This document shows, piece by piece, positions 7,463 through 15,125 of a stretch of 16,017 bases of DNA. The DNA is taken from NCBI GenBank assembly GCA_023417955.1, contig JAEZDW010000308.1, positions 1-16,017 of the forward strand, in the 5' to 3' direction. The DNA is from Bacteroidota bacterium. GTDB lineage: Bacteria; Bacteroidota; Bacteroidia; Cytophagales; Cyclobacteriaceae. Position 1 is the stretch's first letter; each line of letters begins with the position of its first letter. The notes under the pieces are model-generated. The model was not told the DNA's origin. It did no database searches and worked only from the letters and a program-made list of their open reading frames with translations. Made by a program: the position numbers and the translations under genes.

Positions 7463-7780
7463 TCAGGGTTCCCGGAAAATCACTACCTGAGTAAATGCGC
7501 CGGCGCCGATTACCTTCCGCTCGTCACCCTTAACGGAGTGGGTAAGCGAAAAAACGTAATAGTCATCCACTTCTGTTTCTACTCCTGATATGTCGATGTT
7601 CTCTTTTTCGGCCATACGTTCAACCGCTTGCTGATGCACATCCGGAGTTGGATTTGTAACGAATGCGATAAGCAAAAATGCAACGACAACAAGCAGGCGG
7701 AGCACCCACTTGAACACCCTGAAAAGAATGATGAAGATGACGACTACAACGGCAATGGTGAGGATTGTACTCCAGGTCAT
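7463..7780 (-). CDS. Small membrane protein, function unknown
   Basis: A 105-residue protein with two closely spaced N-terminal hydrophobic segments (about 3-22 and 25-43), probably a helical hairpin with a basic turn (RVFKWVLR). A soluble tail of about 60 residues follows. The tail begins TNPTPDVHQQAVERMAEK and continues as a beta-rich stretch (VDDYYVFSLTHSV...KVIGAGAFTQVVIF). The NPTP-then-VDDYYVFS pattern weakly recalls DUF4359-type proteins, but the match is not firm. It sits between the FAD oxidase (40 bp upstream) and the DUF1080 gene (16 bp downstream) and is probably in the same transcript. No function is assigned. Confidence 0.75.
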   Translation of the reverse strand: MTWSTILTIAVVVVIFIILFRVFKWVLRLLVVVAFLLIAFVTNPTPDVHQQAVERMAEKENIDISGVETEVDDYYVFSLTHSVKGDERKVIGAGAFTQVVIFREP

Positions 7781-7820
7781 GAATGTAAATTAGGATTTAT
7801 TCATCAAAATCGACGTGACG

Positions 7821-9236
7821 TCAAAATATCTTTCCGGGGTTTAATATCCCCTGGGGATCGAATACTTTTTTAATGCCGCGCATGAGTTCAAGGTTGATTT
7901 CTTTCATCGCTACGGGCATGTAGTCGCGTTTGGCTATGCCGATGCCGTGCTCTCCGGATAACGTTCCGCCAAGCTTGACCGCAAGCCGGAATATTTCACC
8001 GACACCGTCCATCACCTCCGTTGCCCACTTTTCATCCGAGATATCCTCCTTGAGAATGTTGATATGCAGGTTGCCATCGCCAAGGTGACCATAGCATACA
8101 CTGTTAAAACCGAAACGCTTTCCGATTTCTTTTATGCCTGTGATCATAGCCGGAAGGTTGCCACGCGGTACAACCACATCTTCTGCCTTCGTCAGCGTGT
8201 AAGTATTGACAGCGGGTGAAATGTTCCTGCGTATCTTCCAGAGTTCATCCTTTTGTGTGGCGGTATCTGCAAACAAAACTTCGCCCGTATTAAATTGTTG
8301 CACGACGTCCATGACGCTTTCTGCATCCTTCATCAGTACATCGTCGTCGTTTACATCGAGCTCGCAGAGGAGATAAGCATCCATGTTTTCGGGGAACGGT
8401 GTGGTCACTCGCGCATTGTAAACCTTTTCACAATAGGCAATTGTTTTCATCGCAGCCTCACGCTCAAAGAACTCCATCCCGGATGGATTTAGACCCGCCG
8501 TGAAAATGGCTGCAATTGCCCGGCATGCTTCTTCATTGGTTGAAAAAGGAATGAGCAGCAGCACCGACTTCCTGGGAAGACCCCGAAGTTTGAAGACAAT
8601 CTTTGTAATGATACCCAATGTTCCTTCGCTGCCACACATCAGCTGTGTGAGATTGTATCCCGTCGAATTCTTGAGCACGTTGGCACCGGTCCAGATGACG
8701 TCACCTGTTGGTAACACCACTTCGAGGTTGATAACGTAGTCGCGGGTTACACCATACTTCACAGCTTTGGGACCGCCACTGTTTTCTGAGACGTTTCCCC
8801 CGATAAAGCAGGAACCGCTGCTGGCAGGGTCGGGTGGATAAAAAAGATTCTTTTGCATAACCGCTTCCTGAAATACCTGGGTGATTACACCGGGTTCAAC
8901 GGTAGCCTGAAGGTTAAGCTCATCGATGTCAAGTATTCGGTTGAACCTTTCCATGGAGAGGATCACGCCGCGATGGACAGGAAGGGCGCCTCCGCTGAGG
9001 CCAGTACCACCCCCGCGCGGCGTCACGGCAATACGATGTTGGCTGCACAGCCTCATGATCGCGCTGATTTCTTCAGCAGATGCCGGTTTCAGCACGACTT
9101 CAGGAAGAAAATGGAAGTCTTCGGTTTCGTCATGACCGTAAAAGTGCCGCTTCTCAGGGTCGGTGATCACGTAATCCGCCCCGATAATCGACTTAAACGC
9201 TCCTATGACATCGGGCGACACTTCTGTAAATGGCAT
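7821..9236 (-). CDS. FAD-linked oxidase, GlcD / D-lactate dehydrogenase type
   Basis: A 471-residue flavoprotein oxidising a D-2-hydroxy acid (glycolate, D-lactate or D-2-hydroxyglutarate). The PCMH-type FAD-binding domain (about 40-220) has PRGGGTGLSGG (73-83), YPPDP (133-137), GGNVSENSGG and GSEGTLGIIT. The C-terminal FAD oxidase domain has GHLGDGN (383-389), a metal/substrate-binding element, and SGEHGIG (427-433), with the typical ending FDPQGILNPGK. Length and motifs match single-chain GlcD-like enzymes. There is no adjacent GlcE/GlcF or Fe-S subunit, so it may act alone with an unknown electron acceptor. It is the first gene of the minus-strand operon and starts 36 bp from the divergent NlpC/P60 gene. 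The exact substrate is not readable from sequence. Confidence 0.93.
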   Translation of the reverse strand: MPFTEVSPDVIGAFKSIIGADYVITDPEKRHFYGHDETEDFHFLPEVVLKPASAEEISAIMRLCSQHRIAVTPRGGGTGLSGGALPVHRGVILSMERFNRILDIDELNLQATVEPGVITQVFQEAVMQKNLFYPPDPASSGSCFIGGNVSENSGGPKAVKYGVTRDYVINLEVVLPTGDVIWTGANVLKNSTGYNLTQLMCGSEGTLGIITKIVFKLRGLPRKSVLLLIPFSTNEEACRAIAAIFTAGLNPSGMEFFEREAAMKTIAYCEKVYNARVTTPFPENMDAYLLCELDVNDDDVLMKDAESVMDVVQQFNTGEVLFADTATQKDELWKIRRNISPAVNTYTLTKAEDVVVPRGNLPAMITGIKEIGKRFGFNSVCYGHLGDGNLHINILKEDISDEKWATEVMDGVGEIFRLAVKLGGTLSGEHGIGIAKRDYMPVAMKEINLELMRGIKKVFDPQGILNPGKIF

Positions 9237-9243
9237 GATTGTG

Positions 9244-9251
9244 TATATTTG
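9244..9251 (+). promoter_or_regulatory. Candidate Bacteroidota -7 box (TATATTTG)
   Basis: TATATTTG fits the Bacteroidota primary-sigma -7 consensus TAnnTTTG and lies 21 bp before the NlpC/P60 start, in the 36-bp divergent gap. No clear -33 TTG is seen about 19 bp upstream, where the FAD oxidase coding sequence lies. If real, the leader is very short. Confidence 0.35.
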
Positions 9252-9272
9252 GAATACTTTTTTTAATTCTGT

Positions 9273-9776
9273 ATGACTACATTTTTTCAGCTACAAAGTA
9301 AAAAAAAGCTTTTCGTCCACGCAGGTATCGGCCTCACACTTTTTCTTGTGTCATGTGCTTCAACGCACAAGGTCACCGTTCGTGACGAAAAAGTAAGCCG
9401 CGTTATCTCGACTGCACGAAGCTACATAGGTACGCCGTACAGGTACGGAGGCACAACGCGTGCAGGAATGGATTGCTCGGGTTTATTGCTCAACGCCTTC
9501 AAGGAAATCGATCTTAGCCTCCCCAGAAGTTCTGCTGATCAGGCTAAAGTTGGCGTGGAGGTAAAGATGAACGAACTTCAGCCGGGAGACCTGGTCTTTT
9601 TTGCTACGGGCAAGAAGAAGAAACAAATCACGCACGTGGGTCTTGTGACCGAAGTGCGTGGAAAAAACGACATCAAATTTATTCATGCATCTTCGAAGAT
9701 AGGCGTAAGTGAGGCGAACATCTTCTCTGATTATTATCAGAAGACGTATCGAAAGGCGCGCCGTGTAATTGAATAA
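9273..9776 (+). CDS. NlpC/P60 family peptidoglycan endopeptidase lipoprotein
   Basis: A 167-residue envelope cysteine peptidase that likely cleaves the D-Glu-diaminopimelate bond in peptidoglycan stems. A lipoprotein signal ends at LVSC with Cys28 as the lipidated residue. The NlpC/P60 domain (about 40-165) has YIGTPYRYGG, the catalytic Cys68 in MDCSG, LPRSSADQ, LQPGDLVFF, His121 in ITHVGLV and the third polar residue His138 in FIHASS. The catalytic triad is complete. Size is that of a minimal spr/NlpC-like enzyme with no SH3 or LysM domain. It is divergent from the FAD oxidase operon, and the glycosylasparaginase gene follows after 32 bp, so they may be co-transcribed. Confidence 0.92.
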   Translation: MTTFFQLQSKKKLFVHAGIGLTLFLVSCASTHKVTVRDEKVSRVISTARSYIGTPYRYGGTTRAGMDCSGLLLNAFKEIDLSLPRSSADQAKVGVEVKMNELQPGDLVFFATGKKKKQITHVGLVTEVRGKNDIKFIHASSKIGVSEANIFSDYYQKTYRKARRVIE

Positions 9777-9808
9777 ACCAGTTTTGATACTAATCGGTCC
9801 TTAACCCA

Positions 9809-10771
9809 ATGACTTCAAGAAGACGATTTATCCAGTCAGTGACCGCTGGCGGCGCAGTACTTGGAATTTCATCAGCCACTGGTGCCGGTGCAGCTGCTGT
9901 CAGAAAACCTGTAGTGATTTCGACGTGGGACTTCGGCCTGGCAGCGAACGTGGCAGCCTGGAAAGTGCTCAGTGCCGGCGGACGTGCTCTTGATGCCGTC
10001 GAAGCAGGTGCCAAAGTTCCGGAGGCAGATCCTTCGGAGTCGTCGGTAGGATACGGTGGTTTGCCCGATCGCGATGGTTTTGTCACGCTTGACAGTTGCA
10101 TTATGGATGAAAAGGGAAACTGCGGATCTGTAGCGTTTCTCCAGGATATCGTCCACCCGGTAAGTGTCGCACGCGCGGTAATGGAAAAAACTCCGCATGT
10201 AATGCTTGTTGGCGATGGCGCGCTTCAGTTTGCACTTTCACAGGGTTTTGAAAAGAAGAAGTTGCTTACACCAGAAGCTGAACAAGCCTGGCAGAAATGG
10301 TCGGAGAAATCCGAATACAAACCTGTGATCAATATTGAGAATCACGACACCATCGGTATCCTTGCATTGGACGCGAATGGCAATCTATCCGGCGCGTGTA
10401 CCACTTCCGGTATGGCGTTTAAGATGCATGGACGCGTAGGTGATTCCCCGATCATTGGTGCAGGTTTGTATGTAGACAATGAAGTGGGAGCAGCGACAGC
10501 TACCGGAGTGGGAGAGGAGGTAATCAGAATAGTCGGTTCGCATCTCGTGGTTGAGCTAATGCGGCAGGGTCGGAAACCAGAAGAGGCGTGCCGGGAGGCA
10601 GTGCTTCGCATTGTAAAAAAAGATCCTGAAAAGGCGCGTACCCTTCAGGTTGGATTTCTGGCTATCGACAAACAAGGGAACACCGGCGCTTTTTGTATCC
10701 AGCCCGGATTCACGTATGCGCTGCATATTCTGTCAGGAAACAAACTTCATACATCGAAAAGTCATTATTGA
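9809..10771 (+). CDS. N4-(beta-N-acetylglucosaminyl)-L-asparaginase (glycosylasparaginase), Tat-exported
   Basis: A 320-residue Ntn hydrolase of the type 2 asparaginase family. Its closest match by motif is the bacterial glycosylasparaginase that cleaves the GlcNAc-Asn bond left after glycoprotein breakdown. The N-terminus TSRRRFIQSVTAGGAVLG is a twin-arginine signal, so it is exported folded to the periplasm. The alpha part has PEADPSESSVGYGGLPDRDG, GNCGSVAFLQDIVHPVSVAR and TPHVMLVGDGA. Autoproteolysis is expected at Asp180-Thr181 in ENHDTIGILALD, freeing Thr181 as nucleophile. The beta part holds GRVGDSPIIGAGLYVDNE and the TATGVGEE motif, which bind substrate in relatives. All core residues are present. 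It could instead be an isoaspartyl peptidase or plant-type asparaginase, but the TPHVMLVGDGA and HDTIG context favours the former. cutC follows 23 bp later. Confidence 0.9.
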   Translation: MTSRRRFIQSVTAGGAVLGISSATGAGAAAVRKPVVISTWDFGLAANVAAWKVLSAGGRALDAVEAGAKVPEADPSESSVGYGGLPDRDGFVTLDSCIMDEKGNCGSVAFLQDIVHPVSVARAVMEKTPHVMLVGDGALQFALSQGFEKKKLLTPEAEQAWQKWSEKSEYKPVINIENHDTIGILALDANGNLSGACTTSGMAFKMHGRVGDSPIIGAGLYVDNEVGAATATGVGEEVIRIVGSHLVVELMRQGRKPEEACREAVLRIVKKDPEKARTLQVGFLAIDKQGNTGAFCIQPGFTYALHILSGNKLHTSKSHY

Positions 10772-10794
10772 TAGACCTCCCGAATCTTATACAA

Positions 10795-11541
10795 TTGGTC
10801 ACCATTGAAATTGTTGCTTATAATATAGAGTCGGCGCTACGTGCCCAGGAAGGCGGCGCTGACCGGATCGAACTCTGTGCTGACCCCGGTGCGGGAGGAA
10901 CGTCACCTTCGTATGGTGTCGTTGAAGTTGTGAGGCAAAACATTAGTATCGATCTTTTCGCAATGATTCGTCCGCGTGGCGGAGACTTCGTTTATAGTAA
11001 TTATGAATTTCACGCCATGAAGCGCGACCTCGCGCAGTTTCAACGACTAAGCGTTGACGGTGTGGTATTCGGTATAGTCACTCCCGATGGAAAACTTGAT
11101 AGCAAGCGATGTCGCGAGTTGATTGAGCGGGCGCGCCCCTTGAAAGTAACTTGCCATCGCGCATTCGACAGAACGCGCGATCCACTTGAGGCACTCGAAG
11201 ACTGCATCGAAGCCGGATTTGATCGCATCCTGACTTCTGGACACAAACACAAAGCCTTTGAGGGCATTCCCTTAATTCGTTCACTTATTGAAAAAGCGGG
11301 TAACCGGATCACCATCATGCCCGGTTCCGGTATTAACACAGACAACGCCGGGCAAATCATCCGGGAAACCGGAGCACGTGAAATTCACTTTTCCGCATCG
11401 AAGTATCGCGAAAGCATGATGAAATTCACGGGATCTGAAAAATTTCCAATGGGTTTAGACGACGCCAGTGAGTCTCTCGTTCGCACCGTTGATGTTGATG
11501 TGGTCAGATCGATACGCGCCATTGCAGACCAACTCAGTTGA
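10795..11541 (+). CDS. cutC: CutC family protein (copper homeostasis)
   Basis: A cytoplasmic TIM-barrel protein traditionally linked to copper tolerance, whose biochemical role remains disputed. From TTG 10795 the protein is 248 residues, the usual CutC length, and reads M(V)TIEIVAYNIESALRAQ, aligning with the conserved start of the family. The longer frame upstream runs back inside the glycosylasparaginase gene and adds non-homologous residues, so it is rejected. There is no ATG in frame near this point. Conserved elements are GADRIELCADPGAGGTSPSYG, MIRPRGGDFVYS, GVVFGIVTPDG, CHRAFDRTRDP, RILTSG and MPGSGI. It starts 23 bp after the glycosylasparaginase stop and probably shares its transcript. 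No copper-binding or copper-export genes are nearby. Confidence 0.9.
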   Translation: MVTIEIVAYNIESALRAQEGGADRIELCADPGAGGTSPSYGVVEVVRQNISIDLFAMIRPRGGDFVYSNYEFHAMKRDLAQFQRLSVDGVVFGIVTPDGKLDSKRCRELIERARPLKVTCHRAFDRTRDPLEALEDCIEAGFDRILTSGHKHKAFEGIPLIRSLIEKAGNRITIMPGSGINTDNAGQIIRETGAREIHFSASKYRESMMKFTGSEKFPMGLDDASESLVRTVDVDVVRSIRAIADQLS

Positions 11542-11611
11542 TATTCTTTGAGTTCGTTGTAACTTACAGGAGCCTCGGTTCAAATCCGTGTGTTGATGTA
11601 TGTTTATTACT

Positions 11612-14600
11612 ATGAAGAGATTCCTGTCTGTTCCGGTTCTTATCCTTCTCTCGCATTTTTCATTGCATTCGCAGGTGGTGATCAATGAAGTTTGTGCGGC
11701 AAATGCTGATATTATTTACGACCCGGATTATTACAACTTCGAAGGTTGGGTTGAATTGTACAATGCGGGTGGCACCACTGCCAACATCGGTGGATATTAT
11801 CTCTCGGATGATCCTTCTGCCAGGAATAAATGGCGCATTCCAACTGGTACTACTATCCCACCCCGCGGTTACAAATTAATCTGGTGTGACGGACACAACA
11901 CCGGCATGCACGCAAACTTCAAAGTGGATCCCGATGGTGAAACCGTGATCCTTTCAAACTCAAGCCTGACGGAAATAAATCGCATCGATGTGCCCGCGCA
12001 ACACCTTAATATTTCCTATGGTCGTATCACAGACGGAGGATCCGTGCTCGGCTATATGGTTTATCCTTCACCGGGTGCACAGAACAACGGAGCTACTGGT
12101 GCCGGCCTTCTTGAGGAGCTTTCGTTTTCCCTGTCACCGGGACGATATTCCGGCACACAGCAACTTGGTATCAGTCATCGGGTAAGTGGCGTTCAGGTTC
12201 GGTACACTACCGATGGCTCGGAGCCCAACGCGTCGTCGTCACTATACTTGCAACCCATCCCTTTGTCGTCTACGCGTATCGTTAAAGCGAAGGCGTTCCT
12301 GGAAGGATATCTGCCCAGCCCGACGAAGGCCGCAACCTACTTTATCAATGAGCGGTCATTTAATCTTCCTGTTGTTTCGCTTTCACTCAGGCCCGCTTAC
12401 ATGAATGACAATACCATTGGCATCTACGTCTCCGGAACGAATGGCATCACCGGAAATTGCAGAGACAATCCCGTTAACTGGAACAGGGATTGGGACCGGC
12501 ATGCTGTCTTCGAATACTTTGGCACCAATGGATCGAGGTTATTTGACTACAGTGTGGATATTCGCATCGGCGGCGCGTGCAGCCGAAACAATCCGCAGAA
12601 ATCCTTTGCGGTCAAGGCGCGAGACAAATATGGAAAGAAGACACTTGAATACGATTTCTTTCCGAATAAAGAGTATGGAAGTGTAGGTGGTTTCATGCTA
12701 AGAAACAGCGGTAATGATTTCTGGCATACGATGTTTCGTGACGCTTTACTACAGCGGCTTCCGGTTGGCCAAATGGATATCGATTACATGGACTATCAGC
12801 CGACTGCGGTGTATATCAATGGTCAATACTGGGGAATCCAAAATATCCGTGAGAAGATTGATGCTGATTACATCGAGGCAAACTACGGTGTGAAGCGCGA
12901 CGACCTTGACCTGATTGAAACATGGGGGACTGCACTCGAAGGATCGATGACGCATTACAACGTGTTTATGGACAGTCTTCAACGGATCGATCTGTCAAAG
13001 GATGAGGCTTTTGATTTTATCGGTCGTTACATCGACGTGCAGGAGTTTATCAATTATCTGACTGCAGAAATTTATTACGGCAACACAGACTGGCCGGGGA
13101 ACAATGTCAAGTTCTGGAGGCAGCGTTCCAATGGCGGCAAGTTCCGCTGGATACTATGGGATACTGATTTTGGGTTCGCACTTTATACGGATCAGAGTTA
13201 TGCGACTCATCCAACGCTTGATTTTGCTACAGCTACAAATGCACCGGGATGGCCGAATCCGCCGTGGTCCACTTTACAGATCAGGTTGCTGCTGCAAAAT
13301 CCTACATTCAGAAACAAGGTTATTCAAACACTGACGACATCATTGAGCACGACGTTCAGCCCCGAACGCGTTGTTGGCATAATCAATGAGTTTCAATCCC
13401 GGATTGCACCCGAAGTTCCGTACCACGTTACCCGCTGGGGTCAGTCACTCAATAACTGGAATGCCGAAGTTGAAAGGCTGCGCGTGTTTGCACGCCAACG
13501 TAATGATTTTATGCAGACGTATATCCCTGCTTTCTTTGGCTTGGATGACCGTGTTCGAATTTCTGCTACAGCTCTTCCGGCAGGTACCGGGAAGGTCAAC
13601 CTGAACGGCATCACCAGCGACGCTATAACAGAGGCGTTGTATTTCAAAGGTATTCCATTTGAGGTGGCACCAGCTCCCGAGGCGGGTTACAAATTCTCGC
13701 ACTACCATATTACAAAACGGGAAAGCACAGAAATCCGGCTTATCGAAAGGGGCTCGGCCTGGCGCTATTTTGATGGGGGTACATTGCCGGCAAGTGATTG
13801 GATGAGTAGCGAATATGCCGATGGAGCGTGGGCAGAGGGAAATGCGCAGCTTGGTTACGGTGAAGGTGATGAGGCAACCATTGTGAGTTATGGTCCGAAT
13901 GCTTCCAATAAATACATCACAACGTACTTCAGGAAAGAGATCGATGTCGCCGATACTGTCGGCTTTGGCACCCTGTCTGGTACTACACTATACGACGATG
14001 GTGTGGTGATCTACCTGAATGGGGAAGAGGTGTACCGCGGGAACATGCCTTCGGGTACAATTAATTATTCAACGGTTGCCGTACAGGCGATTCCTTCTGA
14101 GACGACTTATTTTTCTTTTACAATCCCGGTCGGGAAAATCGAACCGGGTAAAAATGTGATTGCCGTTGAATTGCATCAGAATAGTCCAACCAGTTCTGAC
14201 CTCAGTTTTGACCTCGATCTGCGTACATACAGAACAGGTGAGCTTACTGAATTCACCTCATCAACACCTGTGTTTTCCGATCTTACGACGAGTGACGTTA
14301 GTATTGAGGTTTTCTATGAACCTGTGACCAAACAGGAGGGGATTGTTATCAATGAGTTTTCGGCATCGAATTCAGTCTACGAAGATTCCTTTGGAGAGAA
14401 GGATGACTGGATTGAAATCTACAACAAAGGAAGCGAGCCCGTTGATATTGGTGGTTTCTTTATAACGGACAATCTGAATCAAAAAACGAAACACCGGATA
14501 CCATTTACCGGCACGGAGACGATTTTGCAACCCGGTGAGTACAAACTGCTTTGGGCTGATGAACAGGTTGGGCAGGGGCCTCTTCATCTTAGCTTCAAAC

Positions 14601-15037
14601 TTTCTGCCGACGGTGAACAGATCGGCATATATCAAAAGGTTGGCCCGGATCTGATTAAGGTTGATGAGGTAACGTATGGGGCGCAACAAACGAACACGTC
14701 CTATAGCAGAATACCAAACGTAACCGGTCCTTTCCTGGAAACTGCGAAGTATACACCACTTGCCGAAAATGAGCTGGAGATTCCTACAGACGCTGAGGAG
14801 AATGTTGAAGTGAATATTCAGCTCTTTCCTAATCCGACAGCGTCATCGATCAAAGTCGTATCTGCCCGGCCGGTAAGATCTCTGGTTGTGTTTGATCTGG
14901 CAGGAAGAGCTGTGAAAAATCTCAATGGCCTTTCGGATATAACAGACGTTCTTCTCGATGACCTGCCTGCCGGGATGTACTCTTTCGTATTTAAACTTGA
15001 TCGTAGCGTGATTGTCAGGCGTGTCGTAAAGCTTTAG
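11612..15037 (+). CDS. Secreted CotH kinase family protein with two lamin-tail domains and T9SS sorting signal
   Basis: A cell-surface or secreted protein of 1141 residues. ATG 11612 is chosen because it gives a textbook signal peptide (MKRFLSVPVLILL..., cleaved near SLHSQ). ATG 11600, four codons upstream, is possible. Domains in order: lamin-tail (about 22-155, starts VVINEVCAANAD); chitobiase/beta-hexosaminidase C-terminal-like (about 170-245, VQVRYTTDGSEPN); CotH kinase (about 250-600) with NTDWPGNNVKFW (491-502) and WDTDFGF (516-522), the likely metal and phosphate-transfer elements; a beta-repeat (about 650-700) split by a jelly-roll (about 710-875) and resuming at about 880-903; a second lamin-tail (about 908-1045); and a T9SS type A sorting domain (about 1067-1141, LFPNPTASSIKV ... 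LPAGMYSFVFK). The role is inferred as extracellular, perhaps phosphorylating or binding a surface partner. The partner is unknown. It lies 70 bp after cutC and ends at a strong terminator. Confidence 0.92.
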   Translation: MKRFLSVPVLILLSHFSLHSQVVINEVCAANADIIYDPDYYNFEGWVELYNAGGTTANIGGYYLSDDPSARNKWRIPTGTTIPPRGYKLIWCDGHNTGMHANFKVDPDGETVILSNSSLTEINRIDVPAQHLNISYGRITDGGSVLGYMVYPSPGAQNNGATGAGLLEELSFSLSPGRYSGTQQLGISHRVSGVQVRYTTDGSEPNASSSLYLQPIPLSSTRIVKAKAFLEGYLPSPTKAATYFINERSFNLPVVSLSLRPAYMNDNTIGIYVSGTNGITGNCRDNPVNWNRDWDRHAVFEYFGTNGSRLFDYSVDIRIGGACSRNNPQKSFAVKARDKYGKKTLEYDFFPNKEYGSVGGFMLRNSGNDFWHTMFRDALLQRLPVGQMDIDYMDYQPTAVYINGQYWGIQNIREKIDADYIEANYGVKRDDLDLIETWGTALEGSMTHYNVFMDSLQRIDLSKDEAFDFIGRYIDVQEFINYLTAEIYYGNTDWPGNNVKFWRQRSNGGKFRWILWDTDFGFALYTDQSYATHPTLDFATATNAPGWPNPPWSTLQIRLLLQNPTFRNKVIQTLTTSLSTTFSPERVVGIINEFQSRIAPEVPYHVTRWGQSLNNWNAEVERLRVFARQRNDFMQTYIPAFFGLDDRVRISATALPAGTGKVNLNGITSDAITEALYFKGIPFEVAPAPEAGYKFSHYHITKRESTEIRLIERGSAWRYFDGGTLPASDWMSSEYADGAWAEGNAQLGYGEGDEATIVSYGPNASNKYITTYFRKEIDVADTVGFGTLSGTTLYDDGVVIYLNGEEVYRGNMPSGTINYSTVAVQAIPSETTYFSFTIPVGKIEPGKNVIAVELHQNSPTSSDLSFDLDLRTYRTGELTEFTSSTPVFSDLTTSDVSIEVFYEPVTKQEGIVINEFSASNSVYEDSFGEKDDWIEIYNKGSEPVDIGGFFITDNLNQKTKHRIPFTGTETILQPGEYKLLWADEQVGQGPLHLSFKLSADGEQIGIYQKVGPDLIKVDEVTYGAQQTNTSYSRIPNVTGPFLETAKYTPLAENELEIPTDAEENVEVNIQLFPNPTASSIKVVSARPVRSLVVFDLAGRAVKNLNGLSDITDVLLDDLPAGMYSFVFKLDRSVIVRRVVKL

Positions 15038-15070
15038 CGTTACGGCTTTAGAATACGAGTACTTGAAACG

Positions 15071-15102
15071 AAAAAAGTCCCGCCTTACGGCCGGGACTTT
15101 TT
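15071..15102. terminator. Bidirectional rho-independent terminator
   Basis: A stem AGTCCCG/CGGGACT with a GC-rich inner part is flanked by A6 on the left and T5 on the right. It lies 33 bp after the CotH-protein stop and 23 bp from the stop of the convergent right-edge gene, so it can end both transcripts. Confidence 0.9.
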
Positions 15103-15125
15103 AGAAATAGGAACCAAACCTTATC

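Noticed and set aside
10693..10794. N-terminal extension of CutC starting at TTG 10693
   Set aside because: It overlaps the glycosylasparaginase coding region, does not resemble the family N-terminus, and would exceed the usual CutC length.
11570..11600. GGTTCAAATCC resembling a tRNA T-arm just upstream of the CotH gene
   Set aside because: The flanking stem does not pair well, and no matching acceptor stem, anticodon arm or D-arm is found about 50-65 bases upstream. It is probably chance.
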